The notes beneath the pieces are model-generated. The model was not told the origin of the DNA and did no database searches. It saw nothing but the letters and a program-made list of their open reading frames with translations. The translations under genes were made by a program, and so were the position numbers. DNA of 48,258 nt, from the NCBI GenBank assembly GCA_017882785.1, contig JADGOV010000010.1:1-48258 (forward strand), given 5' to 3'. Positions 1-9,831 of this stretch are shown here, piece by piece (position 1 is the first letter of the stretch; each line of letters opens with the position of its first letter). The stretch comes from Frankiaceae bacterium. Lineage in GTDB: Bacteria; Actinomycetota; Actinomycetes; JADGOV01.

Positions 1-341
1 TTGGTGGCGCGTCCCTGCTTGGCCCGGGACCGCCCCACCACGCCCACCACGATGGCCACCAGGCCGAACACCGCTCCGACGAGCACGACACCCAGTAGGA
101 CGGCCACGATGCCGAGCACCAGCGCGGCGATGCCCAGCCCGTTCGCCCCCCGGCCGGCGACGGGTGTGCCGTACGCCGGCCCGTACGTCCCGTAGGCCGG
201 CGGTGGGGCCCCGTAAGGTGTCCCGCCGATGTCCGGGTACAGCGCCGTGGGTACGTCTGCAGGCGGGGCCGGCTGCCCGGAGCGCGTGCCCTGCGGCGTG
301 GCCCACGGGTCGACCGGCGGCTCAGGCGGTGTGCTCGTCAC
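1..341 (-). CDS. DUF4190-like small membrane protein, C-terminus truncated by window edge
   Basis: Reverse strand from GTG at 341: VTSTPPEPPVDPWATPQG...GLGIAALVLGIVAVLLGVVLVGAVFGLVAIVVGVVGRSRAKQGRAT; Pro/Tyr-rich N-terminus then two hydrophobic segments. Confidence 0.7.
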   Translation of the reverse strand, partial: MTSTPPEPPVDPWATPQGTRSGQPAPPADVPTALYPDIGGTPYGAPPPAYGTYGPAYGTPVAGRGANGLGIAALVLGIVAVLLGVVLVGAVFGLVAIVVGVVGRSRAKQGRAT

Positions 342-429
342 CAGGCCATCTTCCCGGCCCGCCATCGTCGCCGGTAGCCGCGACACCAACTAGGGTGATC
401 GCGTCAACTGCCGATCGGAAGGAACGCCG

Positions 430-1074
430 CTGCACACCCGGCTCGTGGTGCTGGCCTCCGGCGCCGGAACCACCTTGCAGGCCCTGCTCGACGTGGACGG
501 CGGCTACCCGGCGACCGTGGTCGCGGTGGGCGCCGACCGGGTCGGCATACCTGCCCTGTACCGGGCACGGGCGGCCGGCGTGCCCACCTTCGTGGTGTCG
601 CCGGGAGAGTACCCGGACCGGACGGCCTGGGATGGCGCGCTGGCTGCGGCAGTGGCGGCGTACGAGCCGGGACTGGTGGTCTGCGCCGGCTTCATGCGGA
701 TTCTGGGCAGCACTTTCCTCGATCTGTTTCATCCACTTGTCCTCAACACCCATCCGGCCCTGCTGCCGGCCTTCCCCGGCGCACACGCGGTCCGCGACGC
801 ACTGGCCTACGGGGTCACCGTGACGGGCGCTACGGTGCATGTGGTGGACGAGGGCGTGGACACCGGCCCGGTCCTCGCCCAGGCTGTCGTCGCGGTGGAA
901 CCAGGCGATGACGAGGCCACACTGCACGCCCGGATCCAGGCAGTGGAGCGTCGCCTGCTCGTGGACACGGTGGCTTCCCTCGCCGGCGGTTTCCACCTGC
1001 ACGGACGAAAGGTGGTACGCAACGTGGTATCGGATGCGGTATCGGACGCGGGACAGAAGATGGTGCAGTCATGA
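430..1074 (+). CDS. purN: Phosphoribosylglycinamide formyltransferase
   Basis: [67 protein letters not shown]; overlaps purH by ATGA. Start likely CTG 430 (SD GGAAGGA) or GTG 445. Confidence 0.93.
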   Translation: MHTRLVVLASGAGTTLQALLDVDGGYPATVVAVGADRVGIPALYRARAAGVPTFVVSPGEYPDRTAWDGALAAAVAAYEPGLVVCAGFMRILGSTFLDLFHPLVLNTHPALLPAFPGAHAVRDALAYGVTVTGATVHVVDEGVDTGPVLAQAVVAVEPGDDEATLHARIQAVERRLLVDTVASLAGGFHLHGRKVVRNVVSDAVSDAGQKMVQS

Positions 1075-2615
1075 CGCAGCGGCGGCCGATTCGACGCGCC
1101 CTGGTCAGCGTGTCGGACAAGGGCGGGCTCACCGAGTTGGGCAGCGCGTTGGCCGCGGCCGGGGTTGAGATCGTCTCCACCGGGTCCACGGCGGACCGAC
1201 TGAGCGCCGCCGGCGTGCCCGTCGTCCCCGTCAGCGCGGTCACCGGCTTCCCGGAGTGTCTGGACGGGCGGGTCAAGACGCTGCACCCGGCCATCCACGC
1301 CGGGCTACTTGCCGATCTCCGAAACCCCGAGCACACCCGACAGCTGACCGAGTTGGGCATCGCGCCGTTCGACCTGCTGGTGAGTAATCTCTACCCGTTC
1401 CGCGAGACCGTCCGCTCCCCGCGGGTCACCGACGAGCAGTGTGTGGAGCAGATCGACATCGGCGGTCCGGCGATGGTTCGTGGCGCGGCGAAGAATGCCG
1501 CGAACGTCGCTGTCGTCGTCGATCCAGCCCGGTATCCCGATGTTGTCGACGCCGTCCGCCGCGGTGGCTTCACGACAGCCGAGCGCCGCGCCCTGGCCGC
1601 TGCGGCCTTCGCGCACACCGCCGCATACGACGTGGCGGTGGCCAACTGGTTCAATCGTCCGGACGACTTTCCGCCCTACCAGGCGTTCGCCGTCGAACGG
1701 GACGGCATGCTGCGGTACGGGGAGAACCCGCACCAGCCAGCCGCGCTCTACCTGGACCGGGACGCGCCGTCCGGACTCGCGCAGGCCGAGCAGCTCGCCG
1801 GCAAGGAGATGTCCTACAACAACTTCGTGGACGCCGACGCGGCCCGTCGGGCGGCGAGTGACTTCGCCGCCCCCGCCGTGGCGATCATCAAGCATGCCAA
1901 CCCGTGCGGTATCGCGGTGGGGGAGGATATTGCGCAGGCGCATCGCCGGGCGAATGCCTGCGACCCGCTCAGCGCCTTCGGCGGGGTGATTGCCACCAAC
2001 CGTTCGGTATCTATCGCGATGGCCGAGCAGGTGGCCGAGATCTTCACCGAGGTGATCGTGGCGCCGGAGTACGACCCAGGCGCGGTGGCCGCCCTGGCGA
2101 GGAAGGCATCGCTGCGCATCCTGCGCTGCCCGCCGCCATCGGCCGCCCCCCGTACCGAACTCCGACAGATCAGCGGCGGACTGCTGATGCAGGCCGTCGA
2201 CCGCCTCGATGCCCCGGGGGACGACCTGAGCGCCTGGCGGCTGGTCGCCGGTGCCGCCGCGGACGAGGCGACGCTGGGTGATCTCGCCTTCGCCTGGCGG
2301 GCGGTGCGGGCGGTGAAGTCCAACGCCATCCTGCTCGCCGCCGAGGGGGCCACCGTTGGCGTCGGCATGGGCCAGGTCAACCGGGTGGACGCGGCCCGGT
2401 TGGCCGTCGCCCGGGCCGGTTCCCGGGCAGCCGGCGCGGTGGTCGCCAGTGACGCCTTCTTTCCCTTCGCCGATGGCCTGGAGGTGCTCACCGAGGCCGG
2501 CGTCCGGGCCGTCGTCGAACCGGGCGGCTCCGTACGCGACGAGGAGGTGATCGCCGCTGCCGAGAAGGCGGGCATCTCGCTGTACTTCACCGGCACCCGG
2601 CACTTCTTCCACTGA
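1071..2615 (+). CDS. purH: Bifunctional AICAR formyltransferase/IMP cyclohydrolase
   Basis: [69 protein letters not shown]; 514 aa. Confidence 0.97.
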   Translation: MTQRRPIRRALVSVSDKGGLTELGSALAAAGVEIVSTGSTADRLSAAGVPVVPVSAVTGFPECLDGRVKTLHPAIHAGLLADLRNPEHTRQLTELGIAPFDLLVSNLYPFRETVRSPRVTDEQCVEQIDIGGPAMVRGAAKNAANVAVVVDPARYPDVVDAVRRGGFTTAERRALAAAAFAHTAAYDVAVANWFNRPDDFPPYQAFAVERDGMLRYGENPHQPAALYLDRDAPSGLAQAEQLAGKEMSYNNFVDADAARRAASDFAAPAVAIIKHANPCGIAVGEDIAQAHRRANACDPLSAFGGVIATNRSVSIAMAEQVAEIFTEVIVAPEYDPGAVAALARKASLRILRCPPPSAAPRTELRQISGGLLMQAVDRLDAPGDDLSAWRLVAGAAADEATLGDLAFAWRAVRAVKSNAILLAAEGATVGVGMGQVNRVDAARLAVARAGSRAAGAVVASDAFFPFADGLEVLTEAGVRAVVEPGGSVRDEEVIAAAEKAGISLYFTGTRHFFH

Positions 2616-2649
2616 GCCGCTGCCACGCGGCTGCCGCTGCCGGGGCCGC

Positions 2650-3276
2650 TCAACCCACCCGGAGGACCGCGGGGGATGGTCGCCCGTCGCTGTCCGCGGC
2701 ACCCGGGCGCACGATGCCCAGTGAGATGATCTCGTTGGCCAGCCGGGTTCGCCGGTTGATCCCCTCCGGGATGAGGAACTTCAGGTAGAGCCGGAGCAGG
2801 TGCTGCTTGACGGCGGCTTCGGTCACGACCAGTTCGGCGGCGATGTCGCGTGCCGTGGCCGGCGCCACGAAGGCGGCCTGCTGCTGCAGGGCCGGGCGAC
2901 ACAGCGCGGTCAGCACGTCGACCTCCCGCCGGGTGAGATCCGGCGCGACGACCCGGCGCATCTCCACCGTGTCCTCGTCGGTCGCCGACATCGGTAGGCC
3001 GCCGATCCGCGCGCGGGACGTCCCGAAGGCGACGACGTCGCCCTCGTCGAGGACCCGTCGGCCGACCGGGCGCCCGTTGACCCGGGTGCCGTTGGCCGAC
3101 AAGCCAAGATCGGCAACGTACACGTGGTCGCCTCGCCGAACCAGTTCGGCGTGCAACCGGGAGACGCTGGGGTCTCCTAACCGGATGGCGACGCCAGCAC
3201 CGCGGCCGACAGTCGTGATCTCCTCGGCCAACTCGAAGACCTGTCCGGTCTCCTCGATCCGCAGGTGTGGCGTCAT
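2650..3276 (-). CDS. FHA domain protein with C-terminal helix-turn-helix-like region
   Basis: FHA core VGRGAGVAIRLGDPSVSRLHAELVRRGDHVYVADLGLSANGTRVNGRPV; C-terminal LTRREVDVLTALCRP...TARDIAAELVVTEAAVKQHLLRLYLKF. Confidence 0.85.
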   Translation of the reverse strand: MTPHLRIEETGQVFELAEEITTVGRGAGVAIRLGDPSVSRLHAELVRRGDHVYVADLGLSANGTRVNGRPVGRRVLDEGDVVAFGTSRARIGGLPMSATDEDTVEMRRVVAPDLTRREVDVLTALCRPALQQQAAFVAPATARDIAAELVVTEAAVKQHLLRLYLKFLIPEGINRRTRLANEIISLGIVRPGAADSDGRPSPAVLRVG

Positions 3277-3519
3277 CGACACGTCCCAATGCCCCTTCCG
3301 AGGAAACCGCTGGCCAACCCCACTTTTCGGGCCACTACCCGCCCGCGGGGGGGCTCAACGCCTCTGCGCTGCGGGAATCCGTCCGGCCGGCGGGCGGCTG
3401 TCCTGTTGCGTCGTCGACCGGGCTCTCGGCGGGTCCGCCGTTAGACTCAGGCGTCACCTGGGCACTGCCTCGAGCACCGACCTCGAGCACCGCCTCCGGC
3501 CCACCCTGAGGACGACGCA

Positions 3520-4647
3520 ATGCCGGCAACATCACGTGGACTCGCCGACGTCGTGGCCGCCTCGACCGCGCTCAGTGACATCGACGGCAGGGCTGGGCGG
3601 TTGTTCTACCGCGGGTATGACGTCGACGACCTCGTCGGGAAGATCTCCTTCGAGGAATGCGTCTATCTGCTCCATCGCGGCGCCCTGCCCACGGCGGCGC
3701 AGCTGGACCGGCTGGGCGCTGACGTTGCCCAGGCCCGCGAGATACCGCCGATCGCCGATCGGCTGCTGCCGGAGTTGGCTGCCACGGCGCAGCCGATGGA
3801 GGCGCTGCGTACTGTGGTTTCCGCGCTGGGGCACGAGGATCCGGACAAGGACTCCAACGCGCCGGACGCCGACCTTCGCAAGGCCCTGCGGCTGGTGGCC
3901 GCGGTGCCGGTAGTGGTCGCGCGCTACGCCGGGGCCCGCCGCGGCCGGGACGAGGCACCGCCCGAGCCGGATCCCACGCTCGGTATCGCCGGGAACTTCC
4001 TGCTGCAAATCACGGGCCAGTCCCCATCGCCGGAGACCGCTGCGGCCTTCGACGAGTGCCTGGTGCTCAACGCGGATCACACGATCAACGCGTCCTCGTT
4101 CGCTGCTCGAGTGTGCGCGGCGACGCTGTCCGACATGCACTCGGCGGTCGTCGCGGCGATCGGTACGCTGAAAGGGCCACTGCACGGCGGGGCCAACGAG
4201 CAGGTGATGCGCCTGCTCGAGTCCGTGGACAAGCCCGAGGATGCCGATGCGGCCATCCGCGGCCGGTTGAGCAACGGCGAGCGCATCGCGGGTTTCGGGC
4301 ATCGGATCTATCGCGGTGTGGACCCGCGGGCGACCCACCTCCGGCGGCTGTCCGAGCGGTTGAGCGACGGCACTGGGGACCGATCGTTGTTCGAGCGGTC
4401 GAAGGCTGTGGAGTCCACCGTGCTCGAGGCCGAAGGGCTCTATCCGAACGTCGACTTCTTCGCCGTCACCGCCTACGCGGCGCTCGGCATCCCGACCGAC
4501 CTGTTCACCACGGTGCTCGCCGTCTCTCGGATGGCTGGCTGGACAGCGCACATCATGGAACAGCACGCCGACAACCGGCTCATCCGGCCTGACAGCGAGT
4601 ACGTCGGCGAGCACAACCGGACGTGGGTACCGCTGGCGGAGCGGTGA
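3520..4647 (+). CDS. Citrate synthase / 2-methylcitrate synthase family
   Basis: SDIDGRAGRLFYRGYDVDDL, LNADHTINASSFAARV, GPLHGGANEQVM, GFGHRIYRGVDPRA. Confidence 0.93.
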   Translation: MPATSRGLADVVAASTALSDIDGRAGRLFYRGYDVDDLVGKISFEECVYLLHRGALPTAAQLDRLGADVAQAREIPPIADRLLPELAATAQPMEALRTVVSALGHEDPDKDSNAPDADLRKALRLVAAVPVVVARYAGARRGRDEAPPEPDPTLGIAGNFLLQITGQSPSPETAAAFDECLVLNADHTINASSFAARVCAATLSDMHSAVVAAIGTLKGPLHGGANEQVMRLLESVDKPEDADAAIRGRLSNGERIAGFGHRIYRGVDPRATHLRRLSERLSDGTGDRSLFERSKAVESTVLEAEGLYPNVDFFAVTAYAALGIPTDLFTTVLAVSRMAGWTAHIMEQHADNRLIRPDSEYVGEHNRTWVPLAER

Positions 4648-4654
4648 GTCGGAG

Positions 4655-4972
4655 GTGACTGCACCGATGGCCGGCGAGCCGCCGCGGGCGACCAGTCGCG
4701 ACCGTGCGCCCCGGGTGCGCGAGTGGCCGATCGCCGCCTCGTTGCTCGTGGTGGCCGCCGGCCTGGGGGTCGCCTACGCCCACCATTTCCGGATCGGCAC
4801 CGTGCTCGCCGCGTTCGGCGTGCTGCTGGCCGCCGGGTGCCGGCTGCTGCTCCCGGCCCGGGACGCCGGCCTGCTCGTGGTCCGCGGCCGAGCCTTCGAC
4901 GTCGCGGTTCTCCTCAGCCTGGCCATCCCCATGATGGTCCTCGCCGTGGTGGTCCCGCCGCTGCGGCCGTGA
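4655..4972 (+). CDS. Small membrane protein, DUF3017-like
   Basis: 105 aa with three hydrophobic segments; located directly between citrate synthase and isocitrate dehydrogenase, a common actinobacterial arrangement. Confidence 0.65.
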   Translation: MTAPMAGEPPRATSRDRAPRVREWPIAASLLVVAAGLGVAYAHHFRIGTVLAAFGVLLAAGCRLLLPARDAGLLVVRGRAFDVAVLLSLAIPMMVLAVVVPPLRP

Positions 4973-5068
4973 TCCGATGATGACCCGCCGAATCGTGCCC
5001 GTGCCGTTCCCGTTAGCCTGCGGGATGTTCCGCTTCTGACGACCTCGCGAGGGACTGAGACGGCCCAC

Positions 5069-6175
5069 ATGGCAACCTACCGAGTGACCCTGATCCCGGG
5101 CGATGGCACCGGACCCGAGCTCACCGAAGCGACCCGCCGCGTGCTGGAAGCGGCGCTGGGCACCGTCGGCGGCAGCTTCGACTGGGATGTGCAAGAGGCC
5201 GGTGTCGACATCATGGAGACAGCCGGCACGCCGCTGCCACCGGCGACGCTGGACTCCATCAAACGCAACAAGGTAGCCATCAAGGGCCCGATCACCACAC
5301 CGATCGGCACCGGCTTCCGGTCGGTCAACGTCGCACTGCGGGCCGAGCTCGAGCTCTACGCCTGCGTCCGGCCGTGCAAGACCTATCCGGGTGTGCGGAG
5401 CCGCTTCGACAACATCGACGTCATGATCATCCGAGAGAACACCGAGGACCTCTACGCCGGCATCGAGTACGAGCAGGGCACCGCGGACGCCGCCTCGGTC
5501 ATCGAGTTTCTCAACGGCAAGCAGAAGAAGCAGATCCGGCCGGACAGCGGCGTCTCGATCAAACCCATCAGCGTCTTCGGCTCCGAGCGGATCATCCGCT
5601 ACGCCTTCGACTACGCCAGGGCCAACGGTCGGAAGCGGGTGCACTGCATCCAGAAGTCCAACATCATGAAGTTCACCGACGGCCTGTTCCTCTCGGTGTT
5701 CCGTGATGTGGCGAAAGACTACCCGGACATCGACGCCTGGGAGAACCTCGTCGATGCGACCTGCATGGGGCTGATCCAGCGCCCGGAGGAGTGGGATGTG
5801 CTCGCGCTGCCCAACCTCTATGGCGACATCCTCTCCGACCTCACGGCCGGGATGGTCGGTGGCCTGGGGGTCGCCCCCGGCGCGAACATCGGCGCCGACG
5901 CGGCGGTGTTCGAGGCCACCCACGGCAGCGCGCCGAAGTACAAGGGCCTGAACAAGGTCAACCCGACCGCGATGATCCTCTCCGGCATGTTGATGCTCCG
6001 GCATCTCGGTGAGCTGGCCGCCGCGGACAACCTGGAGAGCGCGGTGGCCACCGTGTTGGGAGAAGGCCGGAACGTGACCTATGACATGAAGCCGAACCGC
6101 GACGACCCGACAGCGGTCGGCACCAGCGAGTACGCCGACGCCCTCATCTCCACGCTGCAGGAGGCCTCGTCATGA
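5069..6175 (+). CDS. icd: Isocitrate dehydrogenase (isocitrate/isopropylmalate DH family, 368 aa)
   Basis: TLIPGDGTGPELTEA, IRENTEDLYAGIEYEQG, NLYGDILSDLTAGMVGGLGVAPGANIG, FEATHGSAPKYKG. Confidence 0.92.
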   Translation: MATYRVTLIPGDGTGPELTEATRRVLEAALGTVGGSFDWDVQEAGVDIMETAGTPLPPATLDSIKRNKVAIKGPITTPIGTGFRSVNVALRAELELYACVRPCKTYPGVRSRFDNIDVMIIRENTEDLYAGIEYEQGTADAASVIEFLNGKQKKQIRPDSGVSIKPISVFGSERIIRYAFDYARANGRKRVHCIQKSNIMKFTDGLFLSVFRDVAKDYPDIDAWENLVDATCMGLIQRPEEWDVLALPNLYGDILSDLTAGMVGGLGVAPGANIGADAAVFEATHGSAPKYKGLNKVNPTAMILSGMLMLRHLGELAAADNLESAVATVLGEGRNVTYDMKPNRDDPTAVGTSEYADALISTLQEASS

Positions 6176-7128
6176 CCCGCAACGGCAGGGTGACCGTCGT
6201 CGGAGCCGGCTTCTACGGGTCGACGACCGCCCAGCGACTGGCCCAGTACGACCTGTTCGACTCCGTCATGCTCACCGACATCGTTGAGGGCAAGCCGGAG
6301 GGCTTGGCGCTCGACCTCAACCAGTCCCGGCCGATCGAGGGCTTCGAGACGAAGGTGGTCGGTGTGACCACCGGCGCCGACGGCTCGGGATATGAGCAGA
6401 CCGCCGGGTCCAACGTCGTAGTGATCACTGCTGGTCTCCCGCGGAAACCCGGCATGAGTCGAATGGACCTCATCGCGACCAACGCGAAGATCGTCCGACA
6501 GGTTGCGGAGAACGTCGCCAAGCATTCGCCGGACGCTGTGGTGATCGTGGTGTCCAATCCGCTTGATGAGATGACGGCGCTCACGGCCAACGTCACCGGC
6601 TTTCCGAAGAGCCGGGTCATCGGCCAGGCCGGCATGCTCGACACGGCCCGGTTCTCCCACTTCGTCGCCGAGGCGGCCGGCGTACCGGTCGGCTCGGTGC
6701 GCACGCTCACCCTCGGCTCGCACGGCGACACCATGGTGCCGGTGCCGTCGCAGTGCGCGGTCGATGGAAAGCCGCTGGCCGACGTACTGTCCGCTGAAAC
6801 CATCGCGGAACTGGTCACCCGGACCCGCAACGGCGGTGCCGAGGTGGTCGCTCTGCTGAAGACCGGGTCGGCGTACTACGCGCCCTCGGCCGCGGCGGCC
6901 CGGATGGTCAAGGCGGTGGCGCAGGACGCCGGAGAGCGGATGCCGGTCTGCGCCTGGGTCGACGGCGAATACGGACTGTCCGGGGTTTACCTCGGCGTGG
7001 TCGCCGAGATCGGCCGTGAAGGTGTCCGCAGCGTCGTGGAGATCGACCTCAGCGACACCGAACTGGCCGGTCTCAGAGAGGCCGCGGAGGCCGTACGCAC
7101 CAAGCAGGCGGACGTGGCCCACCTGTAG
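6172..7128 (+). CDS. mdh: Malate dehydrogenase (LDH-like type)
   Basis: VTVVGAGFYGSTTAQRLA, ITAGLPRKPGMSRMDLI, VVSNPLDEMT, TLGSHGDTMVPVPS; ATGA overlap with icd. Confidence 0.93.
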   Translation: MTRNGRVTVVGAGFYGSTTAQRLAQYDLFDSVMLTDIVEGKPEGLALDLNQSRPIEGFETKVVGVTTGADGSGYEQTAGSNVVVITAGLPRKPGMSRMDLIATNAKIVRQVAENVAKHSPDAVVIVVSNPLDEMTALTANVTGFPKSRVIGQAGMLDTARFSHFVAEAAGVPVGSVRTLTLGSHGDTMVPVPSQCAVDGKPLADVLSAETIAELVTRTRNGGAEVVALLKTGSAYYAPSAAAARMVKAVAQDAGERMPVCAWVDGEYGLSGVYLGVVAEIGREGVRSVVEIDLSDTELAGLREAAEAVRTKQADVAHL

Positions 7129-7157
7129 CGCCGGCGACGTGTACGGCGGCTCGCTGT

Positions 7158-9797
7158 TCAGCCCCCGAGCGCGAGGAACGACGCCGCGGTCGCTTCGGCC
7201 ACTGGGTCTCCGGCGACGGCGGAGCGGGCGGCCAGCAGGGCCGCTGCCGGATCGGCACCGGCGTCCAAGGCGTCGTGGAGCGCGAGCATGACCGGCACGG
7301 TCGCCTCGTCGTTGACCGGTGTCACGCTGGCGACCACGCTCGCGGTGCCGACCGCGAGCAGTCCACTGACCATGCCGAGCACCTCATCCGCGCCCACCGC
7401 GGCGGCGACCCCGGTGTCGCAGGCGGAGAGCACCAGCCGGTAGGGCGCCCGGCCCAGCCGTTCCAGGTCGTGGACCATCAGCGGGCCGTCGTCGAGGCGC
7501 AAGGAGGAGAAGAGCGGACTGTCCGCCCGGAACACCCCATGCGCCGCGATGTGTCCCAGCCACGCGCCGTCGAGGGCGGCGAGGACCTGATCGGTGTTCG
7601 CCCTGCCATCGCGCAGCACGCTCGCCCCGACATACCGGGCGGCGAGCTGGGGCACTTCAGCCCCGCCGGTGCCGAGGTCCGGGCCCGCGACGAGGGCAAC
7701 CCGACGCTGCGCCGGTGGCCGGGCGCCACGGGCCCGGAGCCAGGCCGCGGCCGACGGCGCGACGGTAACCGGACGTTGGCCCAGCGTCGGTAGCAGGCCC
7801 CAGGGAACCGCGTGCAGCCGGCCCGGCGGAACGAGGATGACCGCAGTGGTGTCGTCGGGGAGTGCCCGGCTTGCGGGGCCAAGGAGCGCCTCCTGCAGCT
7901 GACGGCCGAGTCCGGCGAGGGGGGGAACGCGTCCATGCGCCGCCCGCCGCAAGCCGAAACGGGCGAAGTCCACTTCCTGCTCCGCGCTGGCCACCGGCCC
8001 GACCGCCACCCGGCGCACTCGCCCCTGCCTGGCGATCACCGCGTGCAGGCTGCCGTCGACGACGACCAACTCGACCAGCGTGGCCGTACCCAGGGCAGCC
8101 AGCAGGGTGTCAACCGGAACGCGCCGCGGCGGGCCACCTTCGCCGGGCAGGTGTCGTTGCCGGCGTCGCAGTGTCACCTCCCTCGCCTGCCGCTGCCGCT
8201 CGAGCTGACCGGTCGGCCGCCCCGCAGCCCGCGCCGTCTCCAGGCGGCGTATCGCGTCGCGCAACGCCGCAAGCTCGGTGCCCAGGCCGCCGTGGTCGGC
8301 ATCGCGCACTGACGGCACGGTGAGGGCGGTTGCCCGCCAGCGCTCGGCCCAGCGGAGCACAGCCCGCGGGCCACGGGGCAGCGCGGCATGCAGCGCCAGC
8401 TCGGAAAGCTCGCGACCGTGGGCAGTGGCGAGCGCTCGCAGTTCGACATCACCGATCGTCTGCTGGTGCTCCTCCAGCGCGTCCAGGCCGTGACCGCAGG
8501 CCCGCAGAACGCGCCCGGGCCGGCCCTGCTCCGCCCACCGCAGCGCCTCCGCGAGCCACCCGGTCGCCCGGACCAGGGGGGTGCCGCCGCGCCGACTCCG
8601 CGCGGCCGCCGACAGGTGGGCTTCCGCCAGCGCGGCGTCCCCCTGACCGGCGGCCAGCCGACCGGCGAGGAGGTGGGCGAATGGGGCATCCTGGGGATAG
8701 CCCGGCCCGTAGGAGTCCGCCAATGCCGCGGCGGTGCGGACGAGGTCCCGGCTGCGCTCCCCGGCTGTGAAGCGGGCCTGGACGATCACCAACGCGGCCC
8801 GTCCCGACCACCATGCCCGCCGCTGGCGGCGGAAGTCGGCAGCGGCGGCGGTTGCGAGGTCCTTCGCCGGCACCGCCTCGTTCGGCAGGTTCTGGGCCAG
8901 CTTCGCCGTTGCCGCCGCCAGTTGGAGCTCCGCGCGCTTGACCGGCTGCAGGTGCGGCGTCGCCAGCGCGTCGGTGAGTCCGTCGACGGCATCATCGACG
9001 AGCCCGGCCGTGAGCCGGACGGCGGCCTCGTCGATGGCCAGATCAGGGGAGAACACGTCGATCGCCTGGTAGTCCCGCGCCGCCTCGGCCAGGCGCCGCA
9101 GGGCCAGCGGCAGGTTGCCGGCTTGATGTGCCGCCAGCGCCCGGTTGTGGACGGCCTGGGCAGCCTCGAGATCCTGTCCGATGCTGCGGAACAGGGTGCC
9201 GGCGCGCACGGCGTCGGCCTCCGCCCGCTGGGTGGCGCCGGCCGCGAGGTAGCACATGCACCGGTTCTGCAACGTCCGCGCTTCCCACCGGATGTCGCTC
9301 GCGCGACGGAAGGCGGAGACCGCGGCGTGCAGCAGTGGCAGTGCCTGATCATGTCGTCCGAGCAGGTACAGCACGTGTGCCCACCGCAACCGTACTTTCG
9401 CCAGCAGTTGACCCTGGGCAACCGAGGCCGCGCGTTCCAGCTCGGCCAACCCGCGACGGGTCCTGCCGGCCATGACCAACGCCGCGCCGAGTGTCGCCCG
9501 CACATCCGCTATCCGCTGGTCGGCCCCAGCGAGACGCGCGCAGGCTAGAGCGGCCTGTAGCTCCGTCAGGGCCTCGGGCAGCTCGCCACGATCCCGTAGG
9601 ACGATCCCGGCCGCCTGGTGTGCCACCGATGCCGGCAACGGCTCCGGCCGTGCGCCCAGCAGCGAGCGGGCGGCAACGAGTGCTTCCGCCGGCCGTGCCA
9701 GCGCAAGGGCGAGCAGGTCCTCGACGTCCACCTGGGCAGCGGCAGGCCCCCGCGCCTCTACCGTCGGCACCGAAGGAATGCTAGACAGTCCGGGCAA
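7158..9797 (-). CDS. TPR-CHAT protein (caspase-like cysteine protease fold)
   Basis: 879 aa from TTG: alpha-helical repeat N-terminus (EALTELQAALACARLAGADQRIADVRATLGAALVMAG...), C-terminal CHAT with LGHIAAHGVFRADSPLFSSLRL (His codon 7539-7541) and YRLVLSACDTGVAAAVGADEVLG (Cys codon 7419-7421). Confidence 0.9.
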   Translation of the reverse strand: MPGLSSIPSVPTVEARGPAAAQVDVEDLLALALARPAEALVAARSLLGARPEPLPASVAHQAAGIVLRDRGELPEALTELQAALACARLAGADQRIADVRATLGAALVMAGRTRRGLAELERAASVAQGQLLAKVRLRWAHVLYLLGRHDQALPLLHAAVSAFRRASDIRWEARTLQNRCMCYLAAGATQRAEADAVRAGTLFRSIGQDLEAAQAVHNRALAAHQAGNLPLALRRLAEAARDYQAIDVFSPDLAIDEAAVRLTAGLVDDAVDGLTDALATPHLQPVKRAELQLAAATAKLAQNLPNEAVPAKDLATAAAADFRRQRRAWWSGRAALVIVQARFTAGERSRDLVRTAAALADSYGPGYPQDAPFAHLLAGRLAAGQGDAALAEAHLSAAARSRRGGTPLVRATGWLAEALRWAEQGRPGRVLRACGHGLDALEEHQQTIGDVELRALATAHGRELSELALHAALPRGPRAVLRWAERWRATALTVPSVRDADHGGLGTELAALRDAIRRLETARAAGRPTGQLERQRQAREVTLRRRQRHLPGEGGPPRRVPVDTLLAALGTATLVELVVVDGSLHAVIARQGRVRRVAVGPVASAEQEVDFARFGLRRAAHGRVPPLAGLGRQLQEALLGPASRALPDDTTAVILVPPGRLHAVPWGLLPTLGQRPVTVAPSAAAWLRARGARPPAQRRVALVAGPDLGTGGAEVPQLAARYVGASVLRDGRANTDQVLAALDGAWLGHIAAHGVFRADSPLFSSLRLDDGPLMVHDLERLGRAPYRLVLSACDTGVAAAVGADEVLGMVSGLLAVGTASVVASVTPVNDEATVPVMLALHDALDAGADPAAALLAARSAVAGDPVAEATAASFLALGG

Positions 9798-9831
9798 CGG
9801 TCAGTGACGACAGGTAGGAGACACGATCGCG

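Noticed and set aside
1305-3289. Long minus-strand ORFs (1305-2702, 1814-3289) opposite purH
   Set aside because: Overlap purH and FHA genes in alternate frames; no recognisable motifs.
8388-9548. 386-aa plus-strand ORF inside the CHAT gene
   Set aside because: Arg/Gly/Gln-rich antisense frame; the minus-strand TPR-CHAT reading is convincingly coding.
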